The notes beneath the pieces are model-generated. The model was not told the origin of the DNA. It saw nothing but the letters and a program-made list of their open reading frames with translations, and ran no database searches. From Aneurinibacillus sp. Ricciae_BoGa-3 (GTDB lineage Bacteria > Bacillota > Bacilli > Aneurinibacillales > Aneurinibacillaceae): DNA of 64,000 nucleotides. The translations under genes were made by a program, and so were the position numbers. The DNA is taken from positions 2,048,001 through 2,112,000 of the forward strand of contig NZ_CP116887.1 of assembly GCF_028421645.1 (NCBI RefSeq), given 5' to 3'. The number at the start of each line of letters is the position of its first letter. Within the stretch, counting starts at the first letter, position 1. This document shows positions 61,894 through 64,000 of the stretch, piece by piece.

Positions 61894-63072
61894 ATGCTAC
61901 CATTAGAAGGAATTACAGTAGTTTCTTTAGAGCAAGCGGTGGCCGCGCCTTTTGCTACAAGACAATTAGCTGATTTAGGAGCACGGGTGATCAAGATAGA
62001 AAGGCCTGAAGTTGGTGATTTTGCGCGGCAATATGATTCCACCGTTAAAGGAATGTCAAGTCACTTCATATGGTGTAATCGCTCTAAAGAATCTTTGACA
62101 CTTAATCTCAAGAAACCAGAAGCGAAACAAGTTCTAGATGAGCTTCTCGAAAAGGCTGATGTATTCATACAAAACCTGGCACCAGGTGCTGTCCATCGAC
62201 TGGGTTACAGCCCTGCTTCTTTACTAGAGAGGTATCCTGAACTCATCGTCTGCAGTATTTCAGGTTACGGTGAATCAGGTCCTTATCGTGATAAAAAGGC
62301 GTATGACTTACTTATACAATGCGAAGCGGGTGTTGTCTCAATCACGGGGACTGAGGAAACTCCGTCTAAAACTGGTATCTCAATTGCAGATATTTGTGCG
62401 GGGATGTATGCTTATTCAGGTATTTTGACAGCTTTACTTGCAAGGGCTAAATCAGGAAAAGGAACCATACTGGAAGTTTCTATGCTAGAAGCACTGGGGG
62501 AATGGATGGGATATCCCATGTATTATGCGGGGTATGGGGGAAATGACCCCAAAAGAACGGGCGCGAGCCATGCAACAATTTATCCCTATGGATCTTTTCC
62601 AACTGGAGATGGGAAAACAATTTTTCTCGGAATCCAAAATGAACGTGAGTGGGATCGTTTTTGTGAAAACGTATTACAACAGCCTAATTTAAAAGAAGAT
62701 GCCAGGTTTATTAACAATTCGAACAGAGACTTAAATCGTCATCTTTTGAAACCTATTATTGACACGGCTTTTAAAAAACTAACGTCGGATGAGATTATTG
62801 ATCGACTTGATACTGCCCAGATTGCAAATGCCCGCATGAATACAATGAAAGAGTTTTTTGAACATCCTCAGCTTGAGGCCCGTAATAGGTGGAGGACCAT
62901 TGATTCGCCTGTTGGTCTACTTAGATCCCTGATTCCTCCTGTAACGATGAAGGAAATGGAAATCGTTATGAAGCCAATTCCAGAACTTGGAGAACACAAT
63001 GAACTTATTCTAAAAGAATTAGGCTTTGAAAAAGAAACAATTAATGACTGGCGTGAACAGGGTGTTATTTAG
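61894..63072 (+). CDS. Class III CoA transferase (CaiB/BaiF family)
   Basis: 392 residues, ATG 61894 behind GGAGG. ITVVSLEQAVAAPFATRQLA at the start (usually a family hallmark), GARVIKIERPEVGDFAR, SLTLNLKKPEAKQVL and the catalytic Asp in ISIADICAGMYA near residue 168. Moves CoA from a donor such as succinyl-CoA to an organic acid. Third gene of the operon. Confidence 0.93.
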   Translation: MLPLEGITVVSLEQAVAAPFATRQLADLGARVIKIERPEVGDFARQYDSTVKGMSSHFIWCNRSKESLTLNLKKPEAKQVLDELLEKADVFIQNLAPGAVHRLGYSPASLLERYPELIVCSISGYGESGPYRDKKAYDLLIQCEAGVVSITGTEETPSKTGISIADICAGMYAYSGILTALLARAKSGKGTILEVSMLEALGEWMGYPMYYAGYGGNDPKRTGASHATIYPYGSFPTGDGKTIFLGIQNEREWDRFCENVLQQPNLKEDARFINNSNRDLNRHLLKPIIDTAFKKLTSDEIIDRLDTAQIANARMNTMKEFFEHPQLEARNRWRTIDSPVGLLRSLIPPVTMKEMEIVMKPIPELGEHNELILKELGFEKETINDWREQGVI

Positions 63073-63094
63073 AGGAGGAAAGGGTGAAGTCCCC

Positions 63095-63967
63095 ATGCAT
63101 GTTTTACGCAGCTGGTTGTTTGTTCCAGGTTCTGATTCGAAAAAAATTGAAAAAGCAAGGGAGTCATTGGCCGATGTTGTGATATTTGATTTAGAAGATG
63201 CAGTTTCTGTAAATGAAAAAAGTTCAGCAAGGAACAAAGTAAAAGAAGCTGTAAACACAAGAGACGGAAAATTAAAATATGTTCGAGTAAACAGTTTTTT
63301 TACCCCTTTTTTGATAGAAGATATAAATAGCATTGTAGGGGAAGGCTTGGCCGGAATAATTTTGCCCAAGTCAGAAAATAAGGAACAGTTATTACTAATC
63401 GATTACTTGATGAACCAGCTTGAACGCAACAAAAATCTAAAACAAAAAATAGAAATTATGCCCTTAATTGAATCCGCATGTGGTATATATAACGCCTATG
63501 AAATAGCACGGTCATGTGATCGTATACAACGGTTGGCTTTTGGCTCTGTTGACTTTGCACTCGATATAAATGCGGAACTGACAGAGGATGGAAACGAATT
63601 ATTATATGCCCGATCACAACTAGTGATTGCCTCAAGAGCAGCTGGTATCGAGCCGCCTATTGATGCCGTTTATCTAAACATAAAAGATACCGGTGGTTTA
63701 TGGAAAGAAACTCGTTTTGTAAAACAATTAGGATTTCAAGGGAAACTCGTCATTCATCCCAACCAAATTCAAACTGTAAATGAGGTTTTTGTGCCGAGCT
63801 TACAAGAAATAGAAGAGTCACAAATAATAGTCGAGGCCTATGGTAAAGCATTATCCGAGGGAATAGGTGTCGTTCAAGTAAAAGGGAAAATGGTCGATGT
63901 TCCAGTAATTGAACGCGCAAAAAAGATTATTGAAAAATCAGAATTCTTAAGCTCTTTAATCAAATGA
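63095..63967 (+). CDS. HpcH/HpaI aldolase family, CitE-like acyl-CoA lyase
   Basis: 290 residues from ATG 63095. RSWLFVPGSDSKKIEKARES, DVVIFDLEDAVSVNEKSSAR with the metal Asp/Glu, YVRVNSFF, IILPKSENKEQL, MPLIESACGIYNAYEIA and GSVDFALDINAE are the CitE blocks. Candidate citramalyl-CoA or malyl-CoA lyase completing breakdown of a C4-C5 dicarboxylic acid. Its stop overlaps the next start as ATGA. Confidence 0.92.
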   Translation: MHVLRSWLFVPGSDSKKIEKARESLADVVIFDLEDAVSVNEKSSARNKVKEAVNTRDGKLKYVRVNSFFTPFLIEDINSIVGEGLAGIILPKSENKEQLLLIDYLMNQLERNKNLKQKIEIMPLIESACGIYNAYEIARSCDRIQRLAFGSVDFALDINAELTEDGNELLYARSQLVIASRAAGIEPPIDAVYLNIKDTGGLWKETRFVKQLGFQGKLVIHPNQIQTVNEVFVPSLQEIEESQIIVEAYGKALSEGIGVVQVKGKMVDVPVIERAKKIIEKSEFLSSLIK

Positions 63968-64000
63968 AAACGCTAACCAAACTAACCGGTATTACAAATG
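63964..64000 (+). CDS. Start of the next gene in the operon (cut by window edge)
   Basis: ATG 63964 overlaps the upstream stop and reads MKTLTKLTGITN before the window ends. Too short to identify. Confidence 0.4.
   Translation, partial: MKTLTKLTGITN

Overview
The window is low-GC DNA from a spore-forming member of the Bacillaceae. I infer this from AGGAGG ribosome sites with frequent TTG/GTG starts, several spoVIF-like genes, many tiny YjcZ-type sporulation ORFs with CATAGTATA boxes that resemble sigma-K -10 elements, and a copZ/csoR copper locus of Bacillus type. No rRNA, tRNA or CRISPR array was seen.

Layout. 1-4.0 kb: the end of a ribose-type ABC transporter operon (ATPase cut by the window edge, permease, binding lipoprotein) followed by deoC. 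4.2-8.4 kb: csoR with its operator, a broken copZ, a methyltransferase-like gene, a DedA-PAP2 fusion, and relics of a phosphoesterase and a DUF2935 gene. 8.7-18.7 kb: a cluster resembling the ebo (EboB/C/E/F) metabolite operons: TatD-like hydrolase, two TIM-barrel isomerase-like proteins, UbiA prenyltransferase, alkaline-phosphatase-superfamily protein, inositol-3-phosphate synthase, and helical plus beta-propeller proteins present once as two coupled genes and once fused. 19-23 kb: MFS exporter with MarR regulator, HxlR regulator, NAD-dependent epimerase and an ABM monooxygenase.

23.4-46 kb is a rearranged region rich in duplications. It holds YjcZ-like and spoVIF-like paralogues, an SGNH lipase, a broken subtilase, Hsp20, a complete 2-aminoethylphosphonate pathway (PEP mutase, phosphonopyruvate decarboxylase, AEP aminotransferase), two ATP-grasp genes of YheC/D type, and IS110, IS3 and IS21 elements. 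Relic fragments indicate that the segment at 40 kb is a decayed copy of the segment at 27.6-31.8 kb, so the phosphonate genes and the ATP-grasp genes were probably once adjacent.

46-64 kb: alpha/beta hydrolases, a heterocycloanthracin-like Cys/Gly/Phe-rich bacteriocin precursor, a YCF48/BNR lipoprotein, an EamA exporter, an aldehyde dehydrogenase/formate-THF ligase relic, a GNAT enzyme, a class B PBP, a class F-like sortase with a small MPKTG protein, a MntP/YtaF-type membrane protein, and a GntR-controlled acyl-CoA operon (MaoC hydratase, acyl-CoA dehydrogenase, CoA transferase, CitE-type lyase) running off the right edge.

All calls rest on reading motifs and architecture. No database search was possible, so family names are recognition-level and gene symbols are given only where the family is clear.
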